Positions 1 through 11,831 are shown, numbered from the stretch's first letter. The stretch: 59,892 bases of DNA from Gonapodya sp. JEL0774 (GCA_027604505.1 JADIIX010000116.1:1-59892), one strand, 5' to 3'. Notes: generated by a model from the letters alone, not told the origin. Numbers and translations are program-made.

Positions 1-826
1 CCCCCCGCCCCACAACAAACCCACCAAACCCCTCGCCCAGCTCCACACACTGCATCTCCCTGACGCTCCTTGCGTCTGCCGAGACCTGACCGGTGATCTC
101 GAGGAAGGAGGACCTGTGATCCACCGGGGGGTGGGACAGGGTGGAGACGGTGATGTGGCCGTGGTCGGAGAGGGATAGAGTGATAGCGGAGGTGCCGGTC
201 TGGGGGGGGGCGGTGGGGGGGTTGGGCGGGTTGGGGGGAAGGGCAAGGGGTGAGAAGAGGGAAAGACGGAGACAGGGAAAGGTGAGGGAGGGTGAGAGTG
301 TGAGAGGTGCGATGGGTGAGACAACAGCGGCAGGCAGAGCGATTTTTCGATCGTGAGGAGGGTGACGGTGACGGGTGGGCTGGACGGGATGGACCCTCCG
401 CTCTCCACAACCACAGCACGGTTGAATGACCGGAGAAGTCAAGCGAGCGGGACGAAAGGGACACCAGGCGTGGAAAATATGGAAAAATATGAAAAAAGGG
501 AGGGGAAGTGGGAGGAAGGGGGGTTGTGATGGGCCGAATCAAGGAGATGGAGTGTGTGGACTGGAATAGTCAGTGTATGGCCGGGATGGCCATCACACCA
601 ATACCATCCCTCCGCCCGCCACGTGCCACTCCGCAAAACAAAGGACAGTAGAGAATGGCAAATAGGGAAAGGGGGAATGTATTTGAATCTCCAGCTCCAT
701 ACTCACAGAGACGAGTTTGCCGACGACCTTGACAGTCTGGTTTCTGTAGTTTGCGAGCATGGCCGAGTTTACACGGGGAGTTGGTTTGTCGCCAGAGCCG
801 CCACCGCCTGCAACATAGGTGGACAT
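1..826 (-). CDS. RPA3: Replication protein A 14 kDa subunit (RPA3), 3' end outside window
   Basis: RPA3 is the small OB-fold subunit of the single-stranded DNA-binding RPA heterotrimer used in nuclear replication and repair. Exon 1 runs 826-707 (40 codons, phase 0). After a Gly-rich start it reads TPRVNSAMLANYRNQTVKVV, matching the family N-terminus (TPRIN...LPQF...VRLVGKV). It ends at a GTGAGT donor. Exon 2 (199-25) gives ITLSLSDHGHITVSTLS, then FLEITGQVSADARSVREMQC and a terminal LGEGF. These correspond to the strands of the OB fold (SDGG.VTV, FVE.IGKV, LG.NFD). It ends in phase 1 at a GTGGGT donor at 24, so the last few codons lie beyond the left edge. The intron of about 507 nt is long for this window, and a small extra exon cannot be excluded. 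The gene is divergent from the TLDc gene, with 144 bp between start codons. Confidence 0.8.
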
Positions 827-865
<39 letters not shown>

Positions 866-970
866 GAGGGAGGGGGGTGGGTGGGGAAGGCGAAGACAGG
901 TGGACCGTGCACAAGGTGGGCTCGGGTGTGGTGGGTGGGTCCGGAGTGTGACCGCAGCTGGGATGATCGG
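827..970. promoter_or_regulatory. Shared RPA3/RTC5-like promoter with (GA)n tract
   Basis: These 144 bp separate the divergent start codons of RPA3 (826, minus) and the TLDc gene (971, plus). They contain an uninterrupted GA microsatellite of about 16 repeats (829-860), directly next to the RPA3 ATG. The RPA3 leader would therefore be a pure TC pyrimidine tract. GA/TC tracts are common core-promoter elements in fungi. Promoter function is inferred from position only. Confidence 0.5.
828..860. repeat. (GA)n microsatellite
   Basis: A perfect dinucleotide repeat, about 33 bp, in the divergent promoter between RPA3 and the RTC5-like gene. It is likely length-polymorphic. Confidence 0.9.
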
Positions 971-3900
971 ATGGGAAACGAGAAGAGCAGACCGGGCAGG
1001 GACAGCAGGGACAGCAGGGATGCAAGGGCTCCCAGGGATGCAGCTGCGGCCTCGCCCACTCCCCGCTCCCGGGCTGCGTCGACTGTCTCCCACTCGTCGC
1101 CCTCTCCCTTCCCCGCCTTCCCCCCCTCCCACCCCATGACGTCACTGCCTCCCCTCCCTCTCCGCAATCTCGCCCATCTCAAATCGCTCTTCTCCCCTCT
1201 CGAACTCGCCGCTCTCAACGACATTTTCAACGGGCTCGCCCGTCACTCCGCCAGACTCGCAGCCAGGGCCACTCGCACTCGCAACGACTCCCCTGCTCTG
1301 TCCCCAGCTGTCTCGGCCACTGATCTTGCTGCCCACTCCGCGCCTGTGACCACAGACACCGAAAAAACTGTCTCTGAAGAAGCCTTTGTGGTGAGTCGCC
1401 CCTTTGCCCCCTCCACCGCTGTTGTGTGTGGGGACTCGCAAAGCTCCCGTGTGGCACAGTGACAGTGCCGTGATGCGGTTGTGGACGGGGGGGAACGGGG
1501 GGGGATGGGAACCGTCTTACACTCCACCTACGAGTGCCCCCCAAGTTGTCCCCACGGGGTGTTCAACCACTCTGATCACCCCCATCACACACCACCAACC
1601 TCACCCGTGTCAATGTCAAATGTTGTTGCCACTTTTGAAAGTGTGCAAATATCTCCCCATCACACCGTGGCCCAGTGAGACTCGTGGCGCCCTGTGATCT
1701 TGGTGGCTGGCCGGCTTTGCCCACCAGACTCTGGTTGAATCGAGTGCATCGTGCTGGCTGATGGTGTGGACTTGTTATGTGGTCCGCTCACAGGAGCCCT
1801 GTGCTCACAAATCGCCCGTCGAGGGCGTCCTCCTCGGGGTGCTCAGAAAAAACGTCGGGTTGGCAAAGTTGCGTGTTTGCACAAATGAGTCGCGGACATG
1901 CCCACCGCGGTGCTCTCAGCGCCGCCCGAATCATTACACACGCTGTCGCTGTGGTGGTCCGTGGTTGTGGTGATGCTCTTCGAAGAGTGAGGCGCGGGAC
2001 ACAGGACGCAGGTCAGGGTTGGGGATTGGGGTTGCGCGAGGGCAGTGCTCTCTGGTGTTATGTTGGCACTCCGGCTGGTCTTTCCCACCAATACCTTACA
2101 CCATCGCACCCCATTCCCATTCCCACTCTACCCCTAAAGGACTACCTCAACCTCCCCTCCGTCACCCTCGTCTTCCCATCCTCACCTCCCCCACGTCCGT
2201 CCACCTCATCTCCCTCCCCCACCCCCACCACCACCCCCACCACCACAATCACCATCAACCCCGCCTCTGTCCTCTTCCACTGCTTCCGCAACGTATCACT
2301 GTTTCCACCAGCACCCGCAGCACCACCCCAGTCCCCTCCGACGGCCCCCACACCCCCACTCCGCCCGGGCCTCACCTACCCCCAGTTCCTCCAATCCGTA
2401 TGCTTCTTCTCCCCTGCCATCGAGCACATCATGCCCCAGGACTCGAAACTGTGGGTCGCCGTGCTGTGGATGGCGGGGGCCGTGGCGGGGGCGGTGGAGG
2501 TGGGGGCGGCGGGAGAGGGCGAGGGGGAGGGCGAGAAGAGCGGGACGGCACAGGGCGACGCAAGCGCAGACGCAGACCCACGTGCAAGTGTTTCCGACCC
2601 CGCACCTGCACCTGCACATGCGCCCGCCGACCCTCCCCGTCCCCACCACCCGTCCACCCCACCCACCGACCCCCACCCCGACTCCGCTCCCGCCGACCCC
2701 GACGACTTCGACGCCCTCCTCCGCTCCTTCGAGGCCTCCATACCCTCGTCGGCCTCCTCGTCTCCGTCCCGGGCCACCGCCACCTCGCTCGCCCCCTCCC
2801 CTTCTCCTTCCCCTGCTCCCGCCGCGAATACCACCACCACCACCACCACCCCAGCCCTCGTATCACCCACGCCCACACCAATCAAGAACAAGTTCCCGTT
2901 CGTGAAGGGGGCCGCGGCGGTGTTGAAGACGGCGGGGGGGGGCGGGGTGGGCGGTGTAGCACCGGCTCAGACCGCAGGCACAGCCACACCCAACCCAACC
3001 CCCTCCCCCACCCCATCCGGCCCCCGCACACTCTCACCCTCTCTGCCCATCTCCCCGTCGCTGATTCCGTCGCTGTCGTCGCTCTTCTCCCCCGCACCCG
3101 CACTCCCACCGCACCCCGCGACGCACACAGTCCACTACCTCCTCCCCCCCACCACCCTCACGGCCCTCCTCGCCGCCTGCGCGTGGTCCCTCGCACTCCA
3201 CATCCACCACGCGTCGGTCGAGGCTGATTCAGGCGGGCAACGGGCAGGGTCCGCCGCACCGGTACAGGGGGGCAGGGCGCGGGGCATCAAGCAGGAACCC
3301 GTGCCCGCGCCGTCTGTGACGACCGATCCGGCCGTCATGGCGCTGTTCGGGCTGTCCGCAGTGGAGGCGGCGGAGGCCGAGGCCGAGGCCGAGACGCGCG
3401 ATGCACCCCAGACCACCCGGGCGCTGCTCAAGTTGCCGGCGCAAGATCCGACCGGGTTGGTCCCATTTGATACGGAGGGAGTCACGGCGCTCGTGGGCGC
3501 CGTCGGGGGGGCCGGCGGGGGGGCCGGACGGGGTGGGCCCGTCGTCGTGCCCCGCGTGGTGGGACTCGCACCACCCACCACCACCACCACCCCGCCGCCC
3601 ATGCCCCTGCCTCCGCTCCACCCCAACCACGGCATCCCCTTCGCCGTCTTCGCCGACTGGGTCAACACGTACGCGCCGAATTTTGTCCATGTGCTGCGGG
3701 CTTTGGTGTGCTCGAGGTTCCTCAAGGGGGACGTGTGGAATTTGCCGAGGGGGACGGGAGAGGGAGCGGGAACGGGAACGGGAACGGGGACAGAGGACAC
3801 TGTGGCAGGCGTGGCCGTGGCCGTGGGCGCAGGTTCGGGTGGGCAGAAAGGGCAGTTGAAGACGAGGCCTGTGGCGTGGCGGTTGGGGATGCAGGAGGGG

Positions 3901-5409
3901 AGCGGGGGTGGGGTGGCGGGGACGGGGACGGGGACCGGTGTGCCCGAGTTTCAGTTTCCGTTCGCGCCAATCGTCATCCCCCCACCACCACCACTTCCCG
4001 TACCGACCTCCACATCCACACAACCATCCCCCTCGTCGCCCCCCTCCCCGACCCCCCCGTCCCCGCACATGACCGCCTCGTTCGCCGCCTTCCTCCACCT
4101 CACATCGCCCGCGTTCCTCCCTGCCCACCCTGCCTCCCTCCACCTCCTCTACCACTCGCCAACCCACGGGTCCTCGCTCAACAGGTTCCTGACCCACGTG
4201 GGGAGGTACACGGCGGGCACGGTCGTGGTCGTGCGGGGCACGGTGGGCGGCGCGGGTGGTGGGGGCGGTGGTGGTGGAGCGGGGAGGAAGGTGCCTGGGA
4301 TCGACTACGGGGAGCCCGGTGCGGCCGTGGTGGTGGTCCTGGTGGTGGACGAGATGTGGAAGGAGAAGGCGGCGTTTGGGGGGATCGGGACCAGGGTGGG
4401 CGTGCTGGCGGACGGGAGGTGGGATGTGGTGAGGCCGTTGGGGGCCGGAGGGGGGGCGGGGGTGAGGGTGGAGAAGGACGGCAAGTCGAAGTCCGGCGAA
4501 AACCCGGTGGACTTGAAGTATGTGACGGTGCACAAGGATATGGGAGTGTGCGTGGGGCCGCGAGTGGCGATGGGTGCCCCTGTGGGTGGACAGGGCAGCG
4601 TGAGAGCCTTGACGCCCTCGGTGGACTCGGGCGGAGGCGGAGGAGGGGGAAGGGGAGTAGGCGGTGGAGGCGGAAGCGGGACGACCGCCTACTCGTACGT
4701 GATGACCATCAACCCAAACTTTTCCGTCGCGACGTTTTCGTCGGATGTGTTGACGCCGTCGAGTTTCACTAGGCCGGCCGTGTTGACCTCGGCCAGGACT
4801 GGAGGCGCTTCGGCTTCGGCTTTGCGATCTGGTGGGGGACCGATGAAGGCGGCGGTGCAGCTCCAGGGTGTGCAGTGGACGGTGGACGTGCAGGAGGTGA
4901 CGGCTTTTGGAATGGGGGGGTGGGCGGGGTGGGAGAGGCAGAGGCGGGAAATGGAGTTTGAGAAGTCGGCGGCCATGAAGAGGGCAGAGGTGGGTGTTTT
5001 GGAATGGCGGCTGGCGGGGTCACAGAGTCAATGCCGGCGGTTTGTGGTGGTGCTGGTGGTGGTGGTGTGATGACTGTGATGATTGTTGTTTCTTTCGGGG
5101 GTCGTGCGGTAGTGTGCATGTTTGTTGAGGGCACCACTCAACAGCACTCAATCTTGCTCTCTTTCCCCGCAATCCGCCCACCGTCCCCACCACCCCCACC
5201 ACGTCCTACCAACTCAATCTCGTGTCCAACCAACACGAAAACCCTTTTCCCCGTTCGTGCCCGGACCGGTGACCCAGGTCAATGTGCGGAAAGCCGGTGG
5301 CGAGATCGACCGGGAAATCCTCAAGATGGCCGGTCTCTTGGACTCTGCGGTGGATGAGCATGGCATTGAGAGGTACAGGACGGAGAAGGAGAAGGAGAGG
5401 GAGTGGTGA
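971..5409 (+). CDS. RTC5: TLDc-domain protein, RTC5/MEAK7 family, low-complexity-expanded
   Basis: Exons 971-1390, 2140-4989 and 5278-5409 join in phase 0 into about 1133 aa, roughly twice the family's usual 450-600. The start at 971 was chosen because the protein then begins MGNEKSRPG, an N-myristoylation consensus like MEAK7's MGNSRSR; a downstream ATG at 1136 is the alternative. The N-terminal helical part (FSPLELAALNDIFNGLA, then EEAF|VDYLNLPSV across intron 1) and FAVFADWVNTYAPNFVHVLR match RTC5. The TLDc core starts near LLYHSPTHGSSLNRFLTHVG and includes VVVVLVVDEMWKE, YSYVMTINPNFS and a C-terminal VQEVTAFGMGGWAGWERQ. Between these blocks are long Pro/Thr/Ser and Gly-rich stretches. MEAK7 acts in lysosomal mTOR signalling and oxidation-resistance TLDc proteins bind V-ATPase; the role here is inferred. 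The intron of 749 nt at 1391-2139 is unusually long. Confidence 0.82.
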
Positions 5410-6119
5410 ACGGAGTCGGTGGTGGGGTTCGGGGAAATTGTATCACGGCTCGGGACGGTCAGGAGGAACCAGAACTACGTGGAGTCAATTCAACTGGAAC
5501 ATGCAAACGGAGGTGTGCTGGCAAGGGAAAGAAGCCATTTCTTACCAGTGTTCTAGGAGCGACTTTAGAACAGGATAAGGTGACATTGACTGATTCTGAT
5601 TCTGATGAATTTTCCAAGCACAATTTTATGCAAATAAATTTTCTGCAAAAGTTGATAGAATGCGGATAAAGTGAATGAGAGAAACTATGTTTCTTTGGGG
5701 CGAAACCATCACAAAGCGTTTTGCAGATATGTGGTATACTGGGCACCTTGTCGCATTTTGCAAACCCCCCCACCTCCCTCTATTTGTGGACACACATAAA
5801 AGGCCGGTGCCACTTCTTATTTGGCGGCCCCGGTTCGTGGTGGCGACAGACCGGGGCACGCCACGGAGAGCCGGGGCAGAAGAAGAGATGGCAGCGTTGT
5901 TACCGTTGCTACGAGTCTCCGCCATTGTCCCATGGAGGGAATTTGGTGGGTTTTGAAAAATGTGAAAGCGATGACGACACCTGCAACCCTTGTCAGCACT
6001 TTCGGCAAGCACACCGTTCGGCAACAGACCGTCAGCTGCTTTTTGAACTGTACGCGAACAACGATTCACTTGAAACTTCCACCGAAAAAGCATATTCAGA
6101 AGCACGTATTTACTCCCAA
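5410..6119. other. Intergenic, upstream of IVD
   Basis: About 710 bp between two plus-strand genes. It turns AT-richer around 5580-5750. Open frames on both strands (5721-6431 plus, 5626-6231 minus) show no recognisable protein. The first overlaps the true IVD first exon in the same frame, but its upstream part has no family similarity that I can see. Confidence 0.6.
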
Positions 6120-8671
6120 ATGTTTCGTACCCAGAACGTTGTGGCATCGCTAGTCCGCAATCGCATCGCGGGAAGCGCGAGAAAGGTGGGCGTGGGCCGG
6201 CTCGCGCGAGGACGGTCAAGGGGCATCCCACGGGGGAAAAAATCGATACAAGTGCCAGGAGTGCTGTTGCTTGATGACGAGTTGCTGGACTTGAATGGCT
6301 GGTCGGAGGGGTCTTGTGGGGATTTCGAGTTGGTGACGGACGCCAGCCCTAACGCAATGATTCGCTCTGTTTCGGTTTCGTTTTGGAGAAAAGATCAACG
6401 CGACATTAGCAAAGCGGTCGATTGCTCATGATTCATACAACGTCCAAGTGTGAGTGTTGAGTGCTTTCGGGGTGAAGTCGATCTATTGTGACTCATCTCC
6501 ATTCTGCTCTGCTTCATCCACTGGGCGAATTTCTTCATAGCGCGGGACTCCCTCCAGCTGTAGAAGAGGTCAGACATTGTCACATTGTTCCCCATGATCC
6601 GTTTTCCACCCACCCCACCGAGTCTGACGGACCTCCAAACTCTTTATCAGATGCGCCAAGTCGCCCACGAATGGGCTCAGAGGGAGTTGGCACCCATTGC
6701 TGCAGAAGTAGATCGGACCAACCAATTTCCCATGGACATGTGGAAGAAGATGGGGGATATGGGATTCTTGGGGATAACGGCACCTGGTGAGCGTTGGGTG
6801 CATTTGCAGCTAGAGCAGGAGAAAGACACCCCTCCTCGCGTCACCCACCCCTCCACCTCCCCCATCTCTCAAGAGCAATACGGCGGCACACAGATGGGCT
6901 ACCTCGCCCACGTTGTCATCATGGAAGAACTTTCCCGCGCCTCTGGCTCTGTCGCTCTCTCATACGGCGCCCACTCCAACTTATGCGTCAACCAGCTCGT
7001 CCGGAACGGCAACGAAGCACAAAAGAGCAAGTACTTGCCGGATTTGATCGCGGGAGATAAAGTGGGCGCGTTGGCCATGTCCGAACCAGGGAGTGGGAGC
7101 GATGTGGTGTCCATGAAGTTGAGGGCGGATTTCAAAGGTGTGTATGTGTATTTGTGGGTGTGGGATGGATTGGGACGGGAGGGAGGGGTGGGGTGACCGG
7201 TGTGTGGGTGATGATGAGCAAGTTTCCCCAGCGAGGAACCTAATCACCCCCGAACGAGCTAAAATTTGACAATTCCAAACTCTCTTCGTCAAGGTGATCA
7301 CTACGTTCTGAACGGAAACAAAATGTGGATCACCAATGGGCCCGATGCGGTGAGTAAATGGTGTCCCCTGAATCAGTTCTATAGGCATCACCACGACTTC
7401 ACAACGCATGTCACCCGGGTTACTGTCTCCCCCAGGACGTTCTCATCGTCTACGCGAAAACGGATGTCACCAAGGGACCCCACGGAATCACTGCATTCAT
7501 CATTGAAAAGGTACATGATGAACCAGCCCGGTTTCGTGTCGTATCTGGCCACTTCTTTCTCTCCAACGTTGCAAACCCTCCCTTCCACCAACCACAAACC
7601 CCCCCTATGCACACCGGGCGTCCACTTCTTCTTCCCTCTAGGGCATGAAAGGCTTCACAACCGCGCAAAAGCTCGACAAACTCGGCATGCGCGGGTCCAA
7701 CACGTGCGAGCTCGTCTTCGACAACGTGGAAGTCCCCGCAGAGAACGTGCTGGGCAGTGTGGGGAAGGGTGTGTACGTGCTCATGAGCGGGTTGGATCTG
7801 GAAAGATTGGTTCTGGCCGGCGGGCCACTCGGGTATGTGCAATTGCGACGACGCTCTGTTATCGCTTTCTGGCGCAATTGCTTTTGTACGACATTGTACA
7901 AATCCTCCTTCTTGTTCTTCCAACTCTGTAGACTTATGCAGGCATGTTTGGATGTCGTTGTACCTTACGTGCACGACCGAAAGCAGTTCGGGCAGCGAAT
8001 CGGCGAGTTCCAGGTTCGCGTCCGTCGCGCTCGTCCAAACACATCCCCTCTCCTCACGCACCACCCATTGGCCTCACCCGCCACCGCTCCCCCATCTCAC
8101 CGTTTGTGCCCTTCCAGTTCATCCAAGGGAAACTCGCGGACATGTACACGAAACTTGGTGCTTCCCGCGCCTACACGTACGCCGTCGGTCGAGCCGCAGA
8201 GGCCGGCCACGCATCGAACAAGGATTGCGCGGGCGTGATTCTGTATTCGGCGGAGAGGGCGACCGAATGTGCACTAGGTTCGTGATTTGTTGTGGTACGC
8301 ATGACCAGGCCCTGGTCAAACGGGGGATTTCGGCCGTGCGAGGGGTTGCTCATGCCACCGTCAAATTTTTCCTTCCTACGGCATCTCTGTTCTCAGATGC
8401 TATTCAATGTTTGGGTGGTAACGGTTACATCAACGACTACCCGACCGGGCGGATACTGCGAGATGCCAAACTGTACGAAATCGGCGCCGGAACGAGCGAG
8501 ATCAGACGGATGCTTATTGGTCGGGAATGTGAGTTGGGCGCGTTTTGGGTTTTCGAAACTGGCACTTGTGCACCCCCATGACATTACTTTCCACAACCCC
8601 ACCTCCCTTTCCTCGCCCTTTCGCGTGGTGTTCTCTCCACAGTCAACAAAACATTCAGTAAGTCGAAATAG
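6120..8671 (+). CDS. IVD: Isovaleryl-CoA dehydrogenase, mitochondrial
   Basis: This FAD-dependent acyl-CoA dehydrogenase oxidises isovaleryl-CoA to 3-methylcrotonyl-CoA in leucine breakdown. Ten exons join in phase: 6120-6185, 6564-6786, 6874-7137, 7294-7349, 7436-7510, 7642-7832, 7932-8013, 8118-8277, 8397-8528, 8643-8671, giving 425 aa, the normal length. Exon 1 ([22 protein letters not shown] minus its last residues) is an arginine-rich, acid-free mitochondrial presequence. Diagnostic blocks: [102 protein letters not shown], and [20 protein letters not shown] followed by [15 protein letters not shown]. The last contains the Glu-containing YEIGAGT segment. The tail FNKTFSK matches other IVDs. 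The exon 1 to 2 join is the least certain because intron 1 is 378 nt. Confidence 0.93.
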
Positions 8672-8724
8672 CGTGTGTAATGACCGGTCTCTCGGTGACA
8701 CCGTTGGCACCTCGCCAGAAGAAA

Positions 8725-8730
8725 AATAAA
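8725..8730 (+). other. Poly(A) signal of IVD
   Basis: A canonical AATAAA 54 nt past the IVD stop, in the short gap before the convergent FG-GAP gene ends at 8772. The function is inferred from motif and position. Confidence 0.5.
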
Positions 8731-8771
8731 TCGAATATTACATACACCGACGCCTATGTTACCTTTTGTAA

Positions 8772-11700
8772 TTAATGCAAATACGATGACGGTCCCACTG
8801 CATCACCCCACGCCCCGCCACTTGCCATTGCCGGACTGGTCGCCGCGTACCCCTGATCCAGCAGACCTGCCGCACTCGCACCCGCACCACCAGGGATCGC
8901 TGGCGGGGATCCGTTCATTGCGTTTTCTTTTTGGAGGCGCTCGAGGACGCGCTTTTTGTGCGAGGATATGAGGACGTAAAGAAGGGAAGGTACTGTGGGG
9001 CACGAGAGGAAACCCCAACGAAAGGTGTGTGATTCTTTAATTCTCGCACCATCCATTGGACTAGCCCACCAGCGTTGCAGTTTCAATCCTCACCTATGAG
9101 TACGATGCCCGCAATACCTGCAATTACACCGTACACCAGTGCGTTGTTGGTTGTATACACGGGTTTGTTTGGATCGACGGTCGTGGTGTTGGTCACGTTG
9201 GGGAAGGTGTTGTTGTTCTGGATGATGGGTATGGTGATGTTCAAGGTCGTATTTGTGAGAGTGGTGTCGGTGGGGGGTATGTATGGGGCCACGGGGGGTT
9301 TGATGTCTGGGGAGGAGTCGCAGCAGGATGTGGAAGGGGATGGGGGATGGGGGGCGGGGCGATTCCAAGAACAGAAAGTGAGCAATAGACACTGAATAGA
9401 AATGTCGAGCGAGAGATACTCACATGTTTGTGGCACCGTGTATGTATACACGCAATCCTAACGACGGATCGATTTCAGCGCCACCCCACCGATCACCCTC
9501 CACGGTCGCGACCCCGCTCACCTCCACCGGCGCCCCCACCACCATCGCCCACCAATTCACGCTCAGCCCGACCCCGAAATGATCCGGACTGTAACTCGAC
9601 CCCGCGGGCGTGGCGGCGCTCTTCTTGAGCGACGCGACCCGTGCGAACGAGTACCCGTACGTGGCCGACGACGCGCCCGTGGACACGTTGGCGAAAGCGC
9701 CCGCAAGGAGCTCGTCCCCGATGCTGGGCTTGACGCCCCTATAGTACACGTGGGCCTCTCCAGACCCGGTTGCGTCGTTGACGGGGTCGGTGACGACCAG
9801 GAACCGTGCGTCTGGCGTCATGGCCAGACTTGCGCCGAAAAAGCTGTGGTCACGTTGGTAGTGTTTGCGGACAGGTGTGGTGGACGTCCACGCTGCGTCG
9901 CCTGGTGCTCGGTAGAGCCCGTGGACGCGGGTGGATTCCCTTGGCGCGGCGATCTGGACGTGGACGCGGCCCGAGGTGGGGTCGGAGGCCATGGCGATCG
10001 CGCGGCCAAAGTAGTCTTCTTGTTTGTAGGACGATGTGGAGGAGAGGTTTGCGGCCCATATGGTGTCCGAGGATGGGGCCAGGGCGAAGAGACCCGAGGT
10101 GGTGTTGTACCGGAAGATTTTCACCACACCGGCGGGGGACATCCATGTCGGGTCTGTGACGACGTAGTCGCGGAGGGCGAGGGTCAGGTTTGCCAAGGAT
10201 GTTCCCGATACGGTGAAGTCCACGCCCAGAGTTCCCATCGCCACGGGGCTGGCGATGGCCAGCTGTTGCCTGTACGAGAACCCCTTTGCGGCTGTGGCGT
10301 TGCGTTGAAAGACGTAAACGCCCGATCTGACCACGTCGGCGGGTATGCGGTTGGTGTTCCAGGATTGGTCGCACAGGTTGGCGTTGTTGGTGTTGCACTG
10401 GTACCCGTCGGTGCCGCCGTTGACGGCCACGAAGAGGAAGGTGGAGTTGGGGTCCGTGGAGAAGAGGACTTTGGAGCCGAATTTGTCCCAGACCTGGGTG
10501 GGTGGGGGGGGGGGGGGGGCGGGTTGGGAGGGAGGGGCGAACAAAGAGGTATTGGGCGAGGTTACGTGGGATGGGGTAGGAGCGACAGGCAGCGAGGGTC
10601 CCCTGTGACGTTGTATCGGGATTTAGCACCTACCCTTTGAGTGACGCCGACGTCTGTGATGAGCAGCTCGTTGTTCGTGAGGTTCGTGACCGTGGCCCCG
10701 CTCACGGAGTAAATCTTGACCGCCCCGACTGTGAACTTGAACCCGGATGAATCAGCGTTCGCGCCTCGTCCCGGCACGCCCACCGCGAGCAAGGACGAGT
10801 CTGTGGACCAGGCGAGGGACATGCCAAAGAGGGACCACTCGAAGGAGGAGAACGTGTTGTTCCACGATCGGGTGGACCACACTGTGCTGGCGACCAAGGG
10901 GTCCACCATGGAAGCGAGCTGGGTCCAGGAGACGGAGGAGGGCATGGACGTGATTTGGGAGGCGACGGTGTCGACGGGGACGCAGACGGGTACGAGGGTG
11001 GACGAGTACGGGACGGTGCAGTTCGTGTAGAATGTAGAGGGGTCGAGGGAGGAGGTGGCGTCGGGGGAGGTGATGTTGGCCAGGCAGGTGGAGGAGACGA
11101 GTTGGCCGGTGGCGTTGTTGGGACACCAGGCGAAGAAGACGTTGCTGGTGTTGGTTGGCGAAGGGGTCGAGGTGGAGTAGATGTGGACCTGGAACGGGGG
11201 AGGGGAGTGGGCGCCGTGATGATGAGGCCGGTGAGGAAAGGGAAATCGTGAGTGTGGCCGGGCGGCGGTGCGGTGCGCGAACAAGAGGTGTAACGACGCA
11301 ACAAATCTGCACCCACGCTGCTGTCCCAGGGCTTTCCAACAGCCTAAACGATTTAAAAAAAAGTATCAGCGAGGCAGCGCGACAAACGAGTGGTTTGGTG
11401 GGGGGGCCATATTCGCGATCGCGATCCGAGACGAACCAGGAGGGTCCTGTTTTGCATGCCGTTGGACAAGGCGACAGAATAGCCAAACATTCCACCACCC
11501 CAGCTACGCTCTCCAACACCAAATCCCGTGCACGTTTTTGAACCAGCGTTGGCGTCGACGGAGTAAAGGAGGATGGGATCGTTCACGGCGGCGTGGCAAG
11601 TTGGGGCGAGACAAGCGAGCAGCAGAGCGACCACAGCCCCTGATGTCAAAGAAGGAAGGGAAACAAAACAAGGCCATGAAGTACAGTTGGGGGGGTCATT

Positions 11701-11831
11701 GGATGATGAGACAGAGAAAGCAGAAATTGAGCAAGGTACAGACAGATAAGGAGAGAGTAGCGAGGACGGATGGAAGACAGCAGAGTCCAACGATTGAAGG
11801 AGAATGGAAGTAGCAAGGAGCGAGTTCGCAT
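8772..11831 (-). CDS. FG-GAP-propeller type I membrane protein (integrin-alpha-like)
   Basis: Predicted exons, in transcript order: first exon from about 11831 (start uncertain), an exon ending at 11437, then 11343-11317, 11188-10634, 10493-9424, 9306-9094 and 8992-8772. A secretion signal (AVVALLLACLAPTCHA) precedes the mature start AVNDPILLYSVD. FG-GAP-type blades follow: MFGYSVALSNG...LLAVGKP, LFGMSLAWSTDSSLLAVGVP, DYFGRAIAMASD, FFGASLAMTPDARFLVVTDP, DHFGVGLSVNWWAMVVGAP, plus weaker repeats, about six in all as in integrin-alpha heads. A short Thr/Asn stalk with several N-glycosylation sequons leads to one membrane helix (NALVYGVIAGIAGIVLIVPS and on) and a basic cytoplasmic tail starting SSHKKRVLERLQKE. 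No thigh or calf domains and no GFFKR motif are visible. The 9424/9306 join is out of phase with the strong GTGAGT donor. A donor 10-20 nt upstream would fix it. Function in adhesion is inferred. Confidence 0.7.

Noticed and set aside
3229-4533. Long minus-strand ORF (434 codons) opposite the TLDc gene
   Set aside because: Composition is His/Arg/Pro repeats produced by antisense of GC-rich Gly/Pro codons. There is no family similarity, while the plus frame carries a clear TLDc domain.
5626-6431. Overlapping ORFs on both strands upstream of IVD
   Set aside because: No recognisable domain. The plus one is only the random upstream extension of the IVD presequence exon, and the minus one lacks splice-supported continuation.
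6186-6563. GTG/CTG/TTG-initiated starts, such as the TTG at 6585 in IVD or GTG at 29719 in the 4CL-like gene
   Set aside because: These are internal to exons. Upstream ATG exons (6120 and 29602) give the expected presequence and family N-terminus with matching splice phase.
9579-10640. 353-codon plus-strand ORF antisense to the FG-GAP gene
   Set aside because: Gly/Arg/Val-rich shadow of the FG-GAP exon. The minus frame has repeats, sequons and a membrane helix.
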